NCBI RefSeq assembly: GCF_029962835.1
Contig: NC_080579.1
Location: 81,051,959-81,115,958, forward strand
Origin: Magnolia sinica
Taxonomy: Eukaryota > Streptophyta > Magnoliopsida > Magnoliales > Magnoliaceae
DNA length: 64,000 nucleotides
Reading direction: 5' to 3'
In this document: positions 21,580 to 33,806 of the stretch, one piece after another
Layout: each line of letters opens with the position of its first letter
Position numbering within the stretch: the stretch's first letter is position 1
The notes under the pieces: model-generated
Databases searched by the model: none
The model's input: the letters and a program-made list of their open reading frames with translations, nothing else
What the model was told of the DNA's origin: nothing
Made by a program: the position numbers and the translations under genes

Positions 21580-22876
21580 GAGTTGTTTACTGCTCATTTT
21601 ATGCCCTGCCACATCGAGTCTCCATTGCATCTGTACTTGGTCTACACCTCAAAATATGGCCACTCTTCTGCAAATCCAATCTGGTCATCAGTTGGCCAAA
21701 ATATCACCTCAGCTCCTCTGGGTGCTTGATTTAGATCTCTTCCCAGCTAAGTTTTCTTTTGTAATTTTGTTTTCTGTTATGTTTTTTTTTTTTTTTTTTA
21801 AGAGGGGTGGAGGTGGTTTGTGATGTATTGCAATCCTATATGGTAGATGAGGCTCGATTATTTTTTAGCATCAACTGAAATGATTGTACAGTTATTAAAC
21901 CATATCAAATGGTTGTTTTTCAGTTTCAGAAAGGTGTGCTTCCACCTTTCTGAAAGAAAAAACAAACGATTGGCTAAAATATTTACGCATGACGCACTAT
22001 TGGGATTTTCGTTCTCTGTTTCTGGTCTCGGCACCTTTTATTTTTTAATTGAAAGGTGGGAGCTCCCAACATGTAACTTTTGTTAAATAAATAAACCATT
22101 GTACATCTTTTCTGGTGGGAGCCACAAAAACAAACAGCCCTCACCTATCATATATATCCACGTCTTTGTACAGAAAAACAAGAGAAACCAGGGCCAAGCC
22201 AAGAAAGACTACAAAAATCAATTTGAATCACACCAACCACAACCCTAAAAGCACTAGAATTTTTTATTTTATTTTTTTTCATGCAGGGCAGCAACCAAAG
22301 AGCTCTAGCAGCACCAATGACAAACCTCAGCAGCAGCCAAGACCTGTTCAAAGCCAAATACCCACAACCCAGGAGCGCACTACACCAAACAGACAGCACC
22401 ATCATCCAAAACTGAAAATAAACTGCCTCCAACTCGGGACAAGAAACGAGAGCTCCAGCGAAAACTGCAGAAAAACCGCAATCTCTGCGAAATACTGAAT
22501 TCAAAACCACAAGAAGCCGGGATTCTGTTGGGCCATGAGACAATTATAAAGCTCCGCAACCACATTACATCAAAGCTCTCTATTTATTGCTCTTTGCCAG
22601 CCTCACCAGCACCTTAATTTCATTGTGTTTGAAAATGTGTGACACTAACTTTGTAATTAAATAGCCTGAGGTTTTCTTATCAATTAATGATTTTAAAGGG
22701 TATACATGGAAGCGATTACCATCAGATGTATCAGTTTGCATGCCATATCTATGTTTCTGTATCAGTTTGGAATTTGTTAAGGAATATATATGAGTAATAT
22801 GAATCTCTTGATTGTAAAGGAAGGATTTTAATATTTGTGTGCGTGGTGAGTATGGTTTTCTAATGTTTCATATATG
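21580..22876. other. Downstream flank of the NLR gene
   Basis: Non-coding. It includes a T-rich run near 21782 and a perfect 13-bp hairpin at 21924-21955. Small frames here resemble nothing I recognise. The first few hundred bases are the likely 3' UTR or downstream intron of the NLR. Confidence 0.45.
21924..21955. repeat. Perfect 13-bp inverted repeat (hairpin)
   Basis: TTTCAGAAAGGTG, a 6-base loop (TGCTTC), then CACCTTTCTGAAA. Weaker pairing continues outward for perhaps 15 bp. It lies about 345 bp beyond the NLR stop codon. It may be a tiny foldback element or an RNA hairpin in the 3' region. Confidence 0.7.
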
Positions 22877-23593
22877 TGATGCAGGGGAGGACGTGAGGTC
22901 GAGCACCGTCTTCCTCAAGAGGATAACTATTCCGAATCCACGGAACTTCTCTGGACTCCTCACAGAGACTTCTCGAATCCACGAGGAAAGAAAGTAGAAA
23001 ATAGAAATAAATTTCTAATAAATTCGAAATTGATTAATGAATAATTAAAAACGAGTTCACAACCCTTTAAATAAGGGTACGGGAAAGAAATTAGAATCAA
23101 ACTACAACTCAAATTCCTAGAATCCGCGACTAACTATAAATAGTAAACTTACTATTTATAGACGGTGGTGATGTTTACTAGTGCGCAAGGTTTTCGGTCA
23201 AAAATAGTAAGTGTCCTATTTGGCTTCACCAAACCGTTCTCCTAATTATTCTAAGCTCTTTTCACGTTGGGCGCAACTCCTAAAGCCCGACGGATGAAGA
23301 GTTATAATCAAACTAAAACTTACTATTTATAGTAAAAATGAAATTAAAACAAGGAAACGACCGTCGATCAAGGGGTTTTTCGCAATTCCGGGCTGCGCAA
23401 CCCGGCATAGCCGGGTTGGTTGGCTAAAGTAGCTCATTCTACCCTAAAATCATATATTTTACGTCAGATAACTCATTCCGGATTGCAAGATACGCCCGAT
23501 CTAAGGTCCGATGGTCCGGATCACTTCTGTCGTCGACCGGGCCTTTTCTGATCCATCTTTGCCATGAAACTGTCCGCGACCCGCTCTACATCA
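22877..23593. mobile_element. Solo LTR, family S1, TSD ATATG
   Basis: Begins TGATGCAGGGGAGGACG and ends GACCCGCTCTACATCA. It is flanked by ATATG at 22872-22876 and 23594-23598. It is a sister of 14488-15235, with matching interior blocks in order. It contains a stretch (GGTTGGTTGGCTAAAGTAGC onward, about 23414-23480) also present in the arms of the large inverted repeat at 5 and 10.8 kb. Confidence 0.85.
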
Positions 23594-23639
23594 ATATGCT
23601 TGTAATATTATTTTTTGGACCACGACATCTAACTTTGGA

Positions 23640-24165
23640 AATTAACAGGTTGTGAGAAGATGTTCACATCCAGAATTAGAGTGATTGAAAGAGCTTTGGG
23701 TGTCGCCCCTACCTTGTTCTCTTATCTGGGGATCCCCATATTGGTTTCCTCTGATGCTAGATTGAATTCTTCAGCGTATCTCTGGTGGGCAGGCTAGGTG
23801 CCTCTCGCAAACAGGGAAAATCCTACTGATCAAGCACATTTTGTGTAGTGTCTGATTTCTTCTGGGGAAATTTACAAAGGAAAGAGAAAAACACACTGTG
23901 TGAGCTGCAGGACGATTGCTCTCCCGGTTGAAAAAGGGGGTTTAGGCGTTAGACGGCTCTCAGATCTAATGAAGAGATTGAGGATGAAGCTCGGTTGGGG
24001 GGCTAAATTCTCGGAAAATCAGAGGCTCTGGTTGGCTTTTGTTAGGAGGAAGTACGAAGAAGATTTCTGGTCTGGGATAGTTAAACTGTTCCCCATCCTG
24101 CAGAATCAAAGCAAAAGGCTGATTGGTAGAGGTGACAGCAACGTGTGGAACATTAATTGAATGGA
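23640..24165 (+). pseudogene. LINE reverse-transcriptase fragment
   Basis: The frame at 23900-24160 has PVEKGGLGVRRLSDL and a tryptophan-rich continuation typical of the region after the LINE reverse transcriptase, where plant LINEs have a GGLGxR motif. Upstream, in broken frames, are a LFSYLGIPI-like stretch (compare YLGxP) and a KxLLIKH-like stretch. Both ends are truncated. It is unrelated by position to the LINE at 30.8-40.7 kb. Confidence 0.65.
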
Positions 24166-24953
24166 CCGGTCTGGGCTCGTTGCGGTCCCTGTGCGTCAAC
24201 CAGCACCCTACCAGGGTGCAGCAGCTCCAGGTGAAACACATCTTGGGCCCAGAGGACCTCCTCTTCGATTCTCCCGCGCTCCCTTTTCTGCCGAGACTTG
24301 TTGCTGATCATATCCAGCAGAAGGGCGTCTGTACAGCTCAGGCAGATGACAAGTGTGTGTTGTTTGATGTATCAAATCTTTCTGCACCAGGGCCATGTTG
24401 TTCGATGCCACCCACAGGTGCTTGATGCTATCAAGAAAATCCAAAAATCATTGATGCCATCGAAGCCCCATCGAAGATGCCATTGGAAAAATCTAGTAAA
24501 TTTGTGTTTTGTCCCTTGATTGATTTGGTGTTTCCTCGATGCCATCAAAGGAGTTCGATGACATCTACAGTTTGTTGATGCCTTTGACCTACCATCGATC
24601 ATATACTTAGAAATACGTAAGTGCGGGATTTGTTTCCGATTTTGATAGTGATTCTTGTATATGCTATATATATATATGGATGTAATTGATATTAGGGTAT
24701 AGAGAGAGCTTTCTAGTCCGTTCTAGGGTTTCAAGGGCATAGCTTACGAAGATTCGAGGCTTGTTCAAATCGGGTAATCTCTATCTCTTGTAAGCTTTTT
24801 CTTTCATAGTGCATAACTATCACTTTGTGTTGTGGTTTTTTCCCGCAAGGGTTTTTCCACGTTAAATTCAGCATGTTTGAGATTGGGCTTGATTGTACAA
24901 TTGGAATACTTTGCATTAATCATCTTTGTGTGCTTCCACAATTCCCCAACGAG

Positions 24954-24965
24954 TGGTGTCAGAGC
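24954..24965 (+). other. Retrotransposon primer-binding site (tRNA-iMet type)
   Basis: TGGTGTCAGAGC, one base from the usual plant copia site TGGTATCAGAGC, complementary to the 3' end of initiator methionine tRNA. It lies 41 bp upstream of the gag ATG at 25007. Confidence 0.8.
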
Positions 24966-25006
24966 TAAATGTTGGGACGCAGTTTGAATCTGAAAGCAGA
25001 GTATCA

Positions 25007-26229
25007 ATGGCTTCTAATCCTAAGTTTGATGTTGAGAAATATTCCGAAAAAAATAACTTTAAATTATGGAAGGCTAAGATGACTGGTCTCCTAGTTCAGC
25101 AATGATTGGATGATGCAATCCTTGAGAAGTGGCTAAATTCTTTTACAGATGATGAATGAAACAACATGGATAAGAAATCAAGAACCTCTATCCAATTATG
25201 CCTAACAGATGAAGTTTTCTACAATGTCATGAGAGAGAAAACTGCAGCAAGTACATATGTGAAATTAGAGGATATTTACGTAAATAAATCTCTTGAGAAT
25301 CGCTTGTATTTGAAGCAATTCAGTTGTTCAATCCAAAAATGGCAGAGGGGGCCGATATTGAAGCTCACATTAGTAACTTTAACAAGATAATTTGCAAATT
25401 GCTGGATGTGGAAGAAACGATGAAAGATGAAGATCAGGCATGCATCCTGTTGAATTCTCTCTCGATTTCGTATGAGTCATTTAAGGACTCGTTGTGCACT
25501 GGCAGATTGACCATTAACATTGATACTATTATCTCAGCCCTTCATGAAAAGGCGATAAGAAAGAAAAGCGGTGGTGTGGGCACCTTTACTGATGCATTGG
25601 TTACGAGATGACAAAATTATGATTGGGACAATGGATCTTCTCGATCGAGATCCAAATCCAAGGGCAAGGGCAAAGAGAAGTTAAAGTGCTGGAACCGTGG
25701 GATGTCTGGGCACATGAAGAAGGATTATACAAATCTTAATGAAATGAAAGAGAACTCAGAGGCCTCTTCCAGTGAGGCTAACATTATGGAGCTAACGAGG
25801 GTACAAGCGGATGTGATTTGTTGTTTGTGTCTATGGTTTGACACTTATACGATGAACATAAGGACGAGTAGATTTTGGATATCGATGCATCATATTACAT
25901 GACTCTTCATCGGAGTTGGTTCACCAATTTTAGAGAGTGCGATGGTGGCCAGATATTTATGAGTAATGATAATGCCTGTAATGATGTGGGTGTTAGATCG
26001 ATGAGCATCAAGATGTTTAATGGCATGGAGCGTACCATGACCGAGGTGAGACAGATTCTTGATATGAGGAAGAGCTTGATAGCTCTTGGAGCACTCAAGA
26101 CGCTTGGATGCAAATTCATTATTTTTTGTCGTGTCCTTAAAGTTTCAAAAGGGGGACTCATTGTCGTGAAGGCACAGAGGAACGGAAACCTTTACATGTT
26201 GATTGGGAGCACTTCATCAGGTGGAAATT
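25007..26229 (+). pseudogene. copia gag and protease remnant
   Basis: The gag starts at ATG 25007 (MASNPKFDVEKYS), with an in-frame stop after LLVQQ and frameshifts near 25330. A KWQ/NPKMAEGADIEAHI junction shows where frames change. The C-terminal gag has a KCW...GH zinc-knuckle remnant around 25685-25720 with key cysteines lost. The protease region (25875-26215) keeps MTLHRSWF and GSLYML-like family sequence, but its catalytic D-S/T-G-A reads DIDAS. This gag-pol is not functional. Confidence 0.8.
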
Positions 26230-27051
26230 GTTCACCACCCCAAGTGTAGGGTTGCGATGTAGTAATAATCTCGGTAAGATCGAGGTCGAATCGACAGGGA
26301 CTGAACCTTTTACGTATTCTGAAAGTAATTAGAACTAGAACTAGAAGAAGATAAAACCTAATTCTAAATATCTTGAGAGAGTAATTGTGAATATATTAAT
26401 TAAAAACTAATAAAAATAAAGGTGGGAACTAGGATGCCAAGGATCCACTTGTAGCAATTGGGAAGCAACCTTGCATTGATTCAAGGACACAACTGGAATC
26501 AGAGTCCTATCCTATCCAATTGGTAAGAAGAGATTTGTCAGATCCCTGAACTTCTCATGGATCTAATTATCAAAGGATGAGAGTGGTGAAGATTTGAAAG
26601 TGATTCTGTCACCAAACCATGCTCAGGAGACAAGGCAAACAACAACAATTTACCAAACTCACAACCAATCATAAGAGAATTGAGAAGATTAGGAAGATTC
26701 CATCACCCAACCATGCCCATGAGACGATGGTGAACAATGGGATTGCCTAATTTCACAATCTCAATACATGAAAAGAAGATATCTCAAGCTATCACAGATC
26801 TATTATAATTTGAATCACAACAAACTATTAAAAACTAAAAATATTCCTTCATAATCAAATTATAATCCAAGAGAGTTCAATAAACATGAATCAAAGCATA
26901 GAAAAACACCCCATGACACTACAAGCTTCACCTCTTAGCCCTAGCTAAGAGGTTTAGCTGATCGTAGACATGATGAAACTAAGTTCTTAATAATGATCAT
27001 CGAAGAAAAAGAAAGAAAAAACAAAGAAGAAGAATGGAGAAAACTCAGCCA

Positions 27052-27099
<48 letters not shown>

Positions 27100-27121
27100 T
27101 CTCTTTCACGTCCCTAGGTTG

Positions 27122-27154
<33 letters not shown>

Positions 27155-28406
27155 CTTCTCCTTTTATAGATAAGGGAAGTCGGTGGCTGGGTTTCATGCA
27201 CAAGAGGCTGGAGTCTGTGGAGTTTTACGTGCGCACCATGCGCAACGAAAGCCGCAACTCGTCTTGCGCTCAACCCATGTTTCGTCACAAGGGAGAACCG
27301 CTTGCAGGATCTGATCCAGTCAGGCTTTTTGGCCCTGGTCGGCCCCACCTTGGGAAGGTTTTGAATGGCTAACATCGTTGGTCTGATCCTAGCCAAGATC
27401 GCGGAACGTCCCGCAACGTTCGGACGTCCGGACGTGCGTAGCTCTTATGCAAATTGCACTAAGATGCTCGATGAGCCCCACAGTGATGTTTTCGGAGAAA
27501 TTCACCTCGTCCATTGGATTCCTAGCACAATTTTGGTCGAAAATGGGTGTTTTTGGTCAAGTTTTGGTGCGACCTACTGTATCTCTGTTCCCATCGTTCA
27601 TCCTACGTTTGATGGTGATCTGCATATGTATACATGCATGGGAGTAAAAGGAGAGCATGGTTACGGTCATCCCCACACCCTGGATCCAATGAACGGCTTG
27701 GATCGGTTCGCATCGACCAAATGATGGACGGTGGTGACCCATTACACATCATAGCGGACTGACATCCGATTACTGCTGTGTAAAGGTGAGAAGGGTTGGG
27801 TCAATGACCCTTGACCGGACGCCTCTAGTCCGGTGTGGTGTGTGTGTGCGTGCAGTGTGTGTGTGCACATCCACAAATGGGTTCCATCGTGATGTACATG
27901 ATAAATTTGCTTCGACCATCTGCTTCTTCATATAATTTAAGGGGTTGAGACCAAAATTGACGCATATCTAAAGATTAGGTGGGCCCCAAATCAGTGTTTT
28001 AGTGGTTGATCTGTCCGTTGGATCACTTCCATAATGATCTAAGGGCTGAATTTCGAGGTATACGGTTAGTTTAGGGTCTTCAGGCCTCTTATAAAGTTTC
28101 GAGCCAAATGGATGGCGAGAACCTTGTGATTTTGCATTCAGGATGATTTTCAGACCTCTTTATCATCAATCACTTGATTTTCTCGGATCTTTGGCATGTG
28201 AATTCTTTAACCTTAGTCCCCTAAGATCCGTCCCTTGCCTTGGTGATTCTTGAGCATCAAATCCATGCCTTTAACACCCTTTTTAGTCCAAGCTCTTAAA
28301 TTCACCTTGTAACAAAAACACGATTAAAGTATATCGTTTAAGCATTATCATGTACGTAAAATCTAGTAAAAGCTAGGGTCTAACATGCAATATTTGACCC
28401 TCAACA
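26230..28406. mobile_element. LTR-like element, family S2, copy 1
   Basis: Begins TGTTCACCACCCCAAG and ends TTTGACCCTCAACA, matching the termini of the TSD-flanked copy at 58846-61234 (TGTTCATTCCCC...GACCCTCAACA). Shared interior landmarks are AGGGTTGCGATGTAGTAATA, CCATGCCCATGAGACGATGG and CACCTCTTAGCCCTAGCTAA. It is inserted in the copia protease/integrase linker. It contains two (CT)n runs (about 27055-27095, 27121-27150). No TSD is identifiable, because it abuts the related copy at 28417. Confidence 0.65.
27055..27150. repeat. (CT)n microsatellites
   Basis: Two CT runs separated by about 25 bp inside the S2 LTR-like element. Confidence 0.9.
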
Positions 28407-28416
28407 CACAAAAACT

Positions 28417-29520
28417 TATTCACCACCCCAAGTATAGGGTTGCGATGTAGTAATAATCTCGGTATGACCGAGGTCAAATCCACAGGGACTGAACCTTGTA
28501 CGTATTCTGAAAGTAACTAGAACTAGAACTAGAAGATGTAATCTAAATCTAGAGAATTTAAGAGAATAATTGGAAACTATGTAACTAAAACTTGTAAAAT
28601 TCAAAGGTGGGAAACTAGGGTGTCAAGGATCCACTTGTAGCAATCAGGGAGATCTATGCTTGATTCATAAACACAACTGAAATCAGAGTCTCATCTTCAT
28701 CCAATTGTAAGATAATTCATTAAAAATTAAAATATGAACTTCATTTGTTCTAGTTCTCAAGAGATGAAAAGTATGAGAATTAGAATTGATTCCATCACAA
28801 AACCGTGCCCATGAGACAAAACAAACAACAAAATTTAGCTAATCCACAGCCAATCTAAAAGAGTTATGAACTTTAGGAAGGATTCCATCATCCAACTATG
28901 CCCATGAGACGATGGTGAACAACAGGGTTCCCAAATTCACAATCCCTATAATGAACAGAAAATACTCAAAGCTATCGCAGATCTATTGCAATTTAAGTCA
29001 CAAAAAAATCATTAAAAACTATTAATATTCCTTATAATCAAACCATAATCAAAGAGAGTTCAACTTAACATAAATCAAAGCCACAGAACCACCCCATCAT
29101 GCTATAAGCTTCACCTCTTAGCCCTAGCCAAGAGGTTTAGCTAATCACAGACATGATCAAACTAAAAACTCTTAAAGGAAAAACATAAACAAAGTAATGA
29201 AAGGGAAGAAACTTCCTAGCCAAAGACCAGCCGCACGTCCTCCTCTCTCTCGTGCTCCACACGTCCAAGGATGGTTCTCTCTATGTTCAGATCTCTCCTT
29301 TTATAGCCTAAGGTAAGTCAGCTGGGTGGAGTCAGTCGATGGAGAGTTTTTATGCAATAAGAGATGCGGTTTCGTGCATAACTTCTTGCGCAGCCGTGAG
29401 TAATGCAAACACCTTGCATTGGGAAGATTGTTTTGGATTGCCGATCGTCCAACCTTCCATTCTAACTTCATGGCTGGGGTTGTCCCTGGCCCGCGCATGG
29501 TTTAGTGATGGAATCACTTC
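28417..29520. mobile_element. LTR-like element, family S2, copy 2, truncated on the right
   Basis: Starts TATTCACCACCCCAAG only 10 bp after copy 1 ends and follows the same landmark order (AGGGTTGCGATGTAGTAATA, CCTCTTAGCCCTAGCC). It stops matching the family at about 29520, roughly halfway, after a TTCATGGCTGGGGT stretch shared with the third copy. Copia sequence resumes by 29563. The pair could be two LTRs with the interior lost, or two insertions. Confidence 0.6.
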
Positions 29521-29562
29521 CAAATCTTCACCTTTCGCAACGTCTATAGTGGATTCCATGTC

Positions 29563-30340
29563 TACACGATGTGGCATGCATGTCTAGGCTACATGAACGA
29601 GCGGGGCATGAAGGTACTTTTTGACCGTTGTTTAATTTCATCTTTTAAAAGTTTAGATTTTGACCGTTGTGAGCATTATATATATAGTAAACAATATAAG
29701 TTGCCTTTTAAATATGGTAAATATGTATGTAAGGGTGTTCTTAACTATGTTCATTCTGATGTATGGGGGTTGGCGCCCGTGGTTTCCGGTGGAGGGTCTT
29801 CATGGTTCGTCACGTTCATTTACAACTATTTTAGGAAAGTGTGAGTTATTTTATGAAAAATAAATCCAATGGTTACATCAACTTTAAGCAATGAAAGACG
29901 ATGGTTGAAAAACAATCAAGGCGAAAGATGAAAGTACTAAGGATAGATAATGGTGGAGAATTTACCTCAAGGGAATTTAACTAATTTTACAAAGATAAAG
30001 GGATCGTAAGGCACAATACAGTGCGCCACACACCTGAGCAAAACAATGTGGCTGAGCGGATGAATCGGGCTCTCTTGGGAAGGGCCCGATGCATGATCGG
30101 TAATGTTGCATTGGGCAATGAATTATGGACTGAGGCCATTAATGCGACTCGTTATTTTGTGAATCGGTTCCCTTCTATGGCCATTAATTGTGGATTGAGG
30201 CCGTTAATATGACTTGTTACTTAGTGAATCGGTTCCCTTCTATGGCCATTAATTGTAAAATTATAGAAGAAGTATGGAGTGGTCAGCATGTAGACTACTT
30301 GGAATTGTGTGTGTTTGGTTGTGATGCTTTCACTTATGTA
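29563..30340 (+). pseudogene. copia GAG-pre-integrase and integrase remnant
   Basis: Starts with the pre-integrase motif MWHACLGYMNERGMKVL, then VLNYVHSDVWG (integrase core first Asp), a DNGGEF region at about 29948-29960 in another frame (second Asp), and HTPEQNNVAERMNR (core Glu) at about 30022-30063. Several stops and frameshifts are present. A 65-bp tandem duplication (starts 30132 and 30197) repeats the VNRFPSMAIN segment. Because 65 is not a multiple of three, it breaks the frame. Confidence 0.8.
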
Positions 30341-30389
30341 CTGTTAGTTGAGAGAGATAATAATGAGCACAAGGAATCAAAATAGTTTG

Positions 30390-30834
30390 TTATGGACGTT
30401 CAGGTCAACACAGATAATACTTGGGATGATACAAATACGCAGACAGAGGTACATGAGCAGGTGAAGGCGCCACCTGTGAGAAGAAATCTACTGTGGGATC
30501 GCAGGTTATTGGCAAGATACAATGATGACTCAAATATCACTTTTTCCCTCATTATGGATAAGGGTGATCCATCTACTCTTTAGGAGGCTCTTGATGAGCC
30601 TGATGCTAAAAAGTGAAAAGCAGCGATGGACTCCTTGTATAAGAACGAGACGTGGGAGTAGGTGGAGCTTTCCGTTGGCTGTAAAGTGATTTGGTGCAAG
30701 TGGATCTTCAAAAAGAAACATGATAGGTACAAGGTAAGGTTGGTAACGAAGGGATATGCTCAAAGAGAATATATTGACTTCACTGAGATATTCGCGACGG
30801 TTGTGAAGTACCTATCGTATTCATGTTGGCGCTA
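30390..30834 (+). pseudogene. copia reverse-transcriptase N-terminal remnant
   Basis: After a linker, the frame carries KAAMDSLYKNETWE, GCKVIWCKWIFKKKHD and LVTKGYAQREYIDFTEIF, the usual start of the copia RVT_2 domain, with internal stops. It breaks off at 30835 at the LINE insertion and resumes at 40717. Confidence 0.8.
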
Positions 30835-30977
30835 GTTTTTTTTAAGAGAAAGGCGTCAGGCCCTGATTTCATTAACAAGATCCAGGATTTACATTCGGGG
30901 GCACCCTGAAAAAAATGACTGGAAACCCCTATCATAGCTCAAAAAGAGAGACTAGCATCCTACAAAACAAAAACCTC

Positions 30978-31850
30978 TCAATCCCTCCTAGCCTGATCTC
31001 TTAGCGCGCCTAGGCCGACCTTGTCTAGGAATATACTCCCTTTGACGATCGCCGGCAAATCCTGGAGGTGAGTAGAGAAGAAATGGACATTACTCAGACT
31101 ACCTGCTCGTGTCATCCCATCTGCCACCGCATTTCCTTTCCTGAAGATATGCATAAACTTAAATTGACCCCTGTTCATAATCTGCTTGATCCTGCATAAC
31201 CAGTGACCCCATTTCCAACCGGGCTCAACCGCCCCTAGCAGGAGATTAACTGCCAACTGGCAGTTAGATTCTACCATGACCTTGCTGAAGCCCCTTTTCA
31301 AACAAATATCCATGCCTTCATGGATGGCTCTCAGCTTGGCCAAGACGTTAGTACCTACACCGTATCGGGACGAGAAGGTAAATAGAAAACCGCCACTATC
31401 ACTCCTACATATCCCGCCCCCACCTGATTGGCCCGGATTGTCCATCGATGACCCATCGACGTTTATCTTCACCCATCCCAGAGGAGCTTTAAGCCAACGC
31501 ACCAGCCGGGAGTGAGGATTGTTGGATCTAGCGGCTGCCTGAATAGGCTGCTGCCCAAATGTTGCTGGCAGTAGATGAGCAGCAGGCAGCCTAGCTGCGT
31601 TAACCCACCTAACTGCAAATCTTAGCGCTATAGCAGGGGCCGTGGTCGGCGTATCTCCTGGAACATTACAACCTAATAATGAAAGCCACCGCCATACTTC
31701 TGATCTAGCTGCCGTGTTAGACCGCTGCCTCCCCTTAAATTGGGCCTCATTTCCGTACGTCCAAATGACCCACATAACCACTGCTGGGAGCACCCTGTGG
31801 GCCACTAGGTCCGCTAATTTTATCACCGCCGCACCCCACCACTGCTCCAT
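30978..31850 (-). pseudogene. LINE RNase H domain (frame intact, catalytic residues changed)
   Basis: A 290-codon open frame. The RNase H fold begins at WVKINVDGSS with its first Asp present. The usual A-E-L motif reads AKLRAIHEG (Glu to Lys), and the E-x-D position reads VESNCQLAV (Asp to Asn). The last Asp is kept in NAVADGMTR. The N-terminal part carries the W-rich linker (VMWVIWTYGNEAQFKG) common in plant LINEs just before RNase H. Confidence 0.85.
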
Positions 31851-31869
31851 TCTACCCCTTAGCGACTCC

Positions 31870-33014
31870 GTATCTAATAGGTGGATGCTGAACCTGGTCC
31901 CAAAGAACGACTATAGTGATCTCGCCTAGCTGCTGAGGACGAACAGGTGATTGATACTTTCCGTTCCATGGCTTTGCTGTTGATCACCTACACAACACAC
32001 ACACTTCGACGCCAGCATAATGCCTTTAGACTAAACTGCTTCATCTAGCGTAACAACACCCTTAAAAATCCACCAAGAAAACAACGAGATTTTAGGGGGC
32101 ATGACCTTATACCAGACTCTTTTCACCCACTCTTGCTGGGGACGGGCATCAGAGCAATTCTTCCACGCTGAAGAGACAGACAATTTCTCCAAATGAGAGA
32201 ATGGCTAGACTGGGGTATCTGGGCCCTCCGCAATGCAGAAACCCATCTGGAATATATGGTCAATAACATTCTGCGGCAAGAAGTTGAAAGTGGCTGACGG
32301 CGGAAGAGGGCCCCCCATGCCCTAACACCTGATAGGTCTTCAAGGAGAGAATAACTTGAGGAAGAGGAGGCAACGCCAACCTAATTAAGGAGAGGGCCCA
32401 ACCCCAACCAATTCGAGCTCTAGAAACTACAATCTCCCATGCCAAGATTCCACTGAACGAGACCTTTGGCGGTAGAGAAAAGGTCCCGGATTCTTTTCCA
32501 AAGTGGGGATGCAAAACTGGGCGGGGAGGTAGGGATAGACGATGCGAGGTCCTGCTTGTATCCATAAAGGAGCCCCATACTGTCTTACCTACATCAAACT
32601 GGATAACCTAGGCCAACTTGAGGCGCATCACCGCCATTGTTTCCTTCAACCTTCTGATTCCAACACCCCCTTCTTCCTTCAGAATCGCAATATTCTTCCA
32701 ATTCACCCAGTGACATTTACGGTTGCCGTCTTTCTAACCCCAAAAGAAGAACGTGAACCTCTTCTCTAGCGTGGCTAGCACCTGCAACGGAATATGGGTT
32801 CCCTCTAACGTATGGATTGGGATACTACTCAGGACATGACGGATCAGAACGATTCTACCCGCCTTAGAAAGACACCTAGCATGTCAACCACAAATATGGC
32901 TCACCACCTTATTTACCAAAGGTTAGAAGTTAGCCGCTTTAATTCTCCCTATCAGTAATGGGACTCCCAGGTATGTGAAATCCCCCGAACCTGTCACGAT
33001 TCCGAGGGTCGACT
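31870..33014 (-). pseudogene. LINE RT C-terminal and zf-RVT region, broken
   Basis: Minus-strand sequence between the RNase H domain and the solo LTR. It contains short frames with many stops, for example 32260-32565. Position and neighbours place it in the post-RT zinc-finger region, but I cannot point to a clean motif. Confidence 0.5.
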
Positions 33015-33797
33015 CAATCTGTAACGTCTCGAAAAAATCCGTACAAAGACCCGAGTACCACCTCAGGCAGAAATCACTAAGGACCAAATTCTGTGGAAAT
33101 TAGACGAAAACTAATTAGGTAATAAGCTGAACAATTAGTGAAATTAGCTTGGACCGCTATCTATATGAACTGCAAGACCCAAAACTATTAGAATCACCAA
33201 CTCAACATTATTTAAAAACCTAGGAGCAATCTCAAAACCCAGTTGCTCTTAGGAGCACATTGAAACTCCGTATCAGACCTGGACCGCACGTCGAAAGTCC
33301 GAGTACCGCGAAACTATAAGGTTATGACCACCTTACTAGGCTTGAAAACTATCGTGGGAATTGAGCCCAAATAGTATCCAGGAACGCACAACTTGAGCCC
33401 TGAGCGAAGTGTGTGAGAAACGCGAATATCTTTTGAAAATACATTGAAACTTAAGTGAATTGGGTCGTTCTGTTGCAGGCCAAATCGAGGACTTCAAACC
33501 GTCGGTTTCTAACCAAACTACACCCATAGATTAGAAAAATTTTCCTGCACATATCCATATACTTGTGGCCCTGATCGAGTAACGATGACCGTCAAATAGA
33601 AACAGGCCCTTCACGATTGATCCACTAATTCGATCGGACCGAAATCTTATCCTAGCCTAGATCCATGGTCAGGGAACTTACTCCATGATGCAACTGAGTA
33701 ATGGGCCTCCAGATGTGCTCCGTTTGCTCGAAACGGATGCCTTTTGGCTATAACCTAAATATACCATGGCCCTGGGGCCATTGACATCACTTCTGAG

Positions 33798-33806
33798 CCT
33801 ATATAA
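33798..33806 (+). promoter_or_regulatory. TATA box of the solo LTR
   Basis: TATATAAGG, followed by a CT-rich and AG-rich leader (TCTCTAACCCTAGGAGAG). This is consistent with an LTR core promoter and the start of its R region. Confidence 0.5.

Noticed and set aside
22115..22543. Overlapping 127- and 131-codon frames on both strands
   Set aside because: Low-complexity translation without motifs; more likely UTR or repeat.
23640..24165. LINE fragment considered as part of the LINE at 30.8-40.7 kb
   Set aside because: It is on the opposite strand, separated by the start of the copia element, and has its own truncations; treated as a separate scrap.
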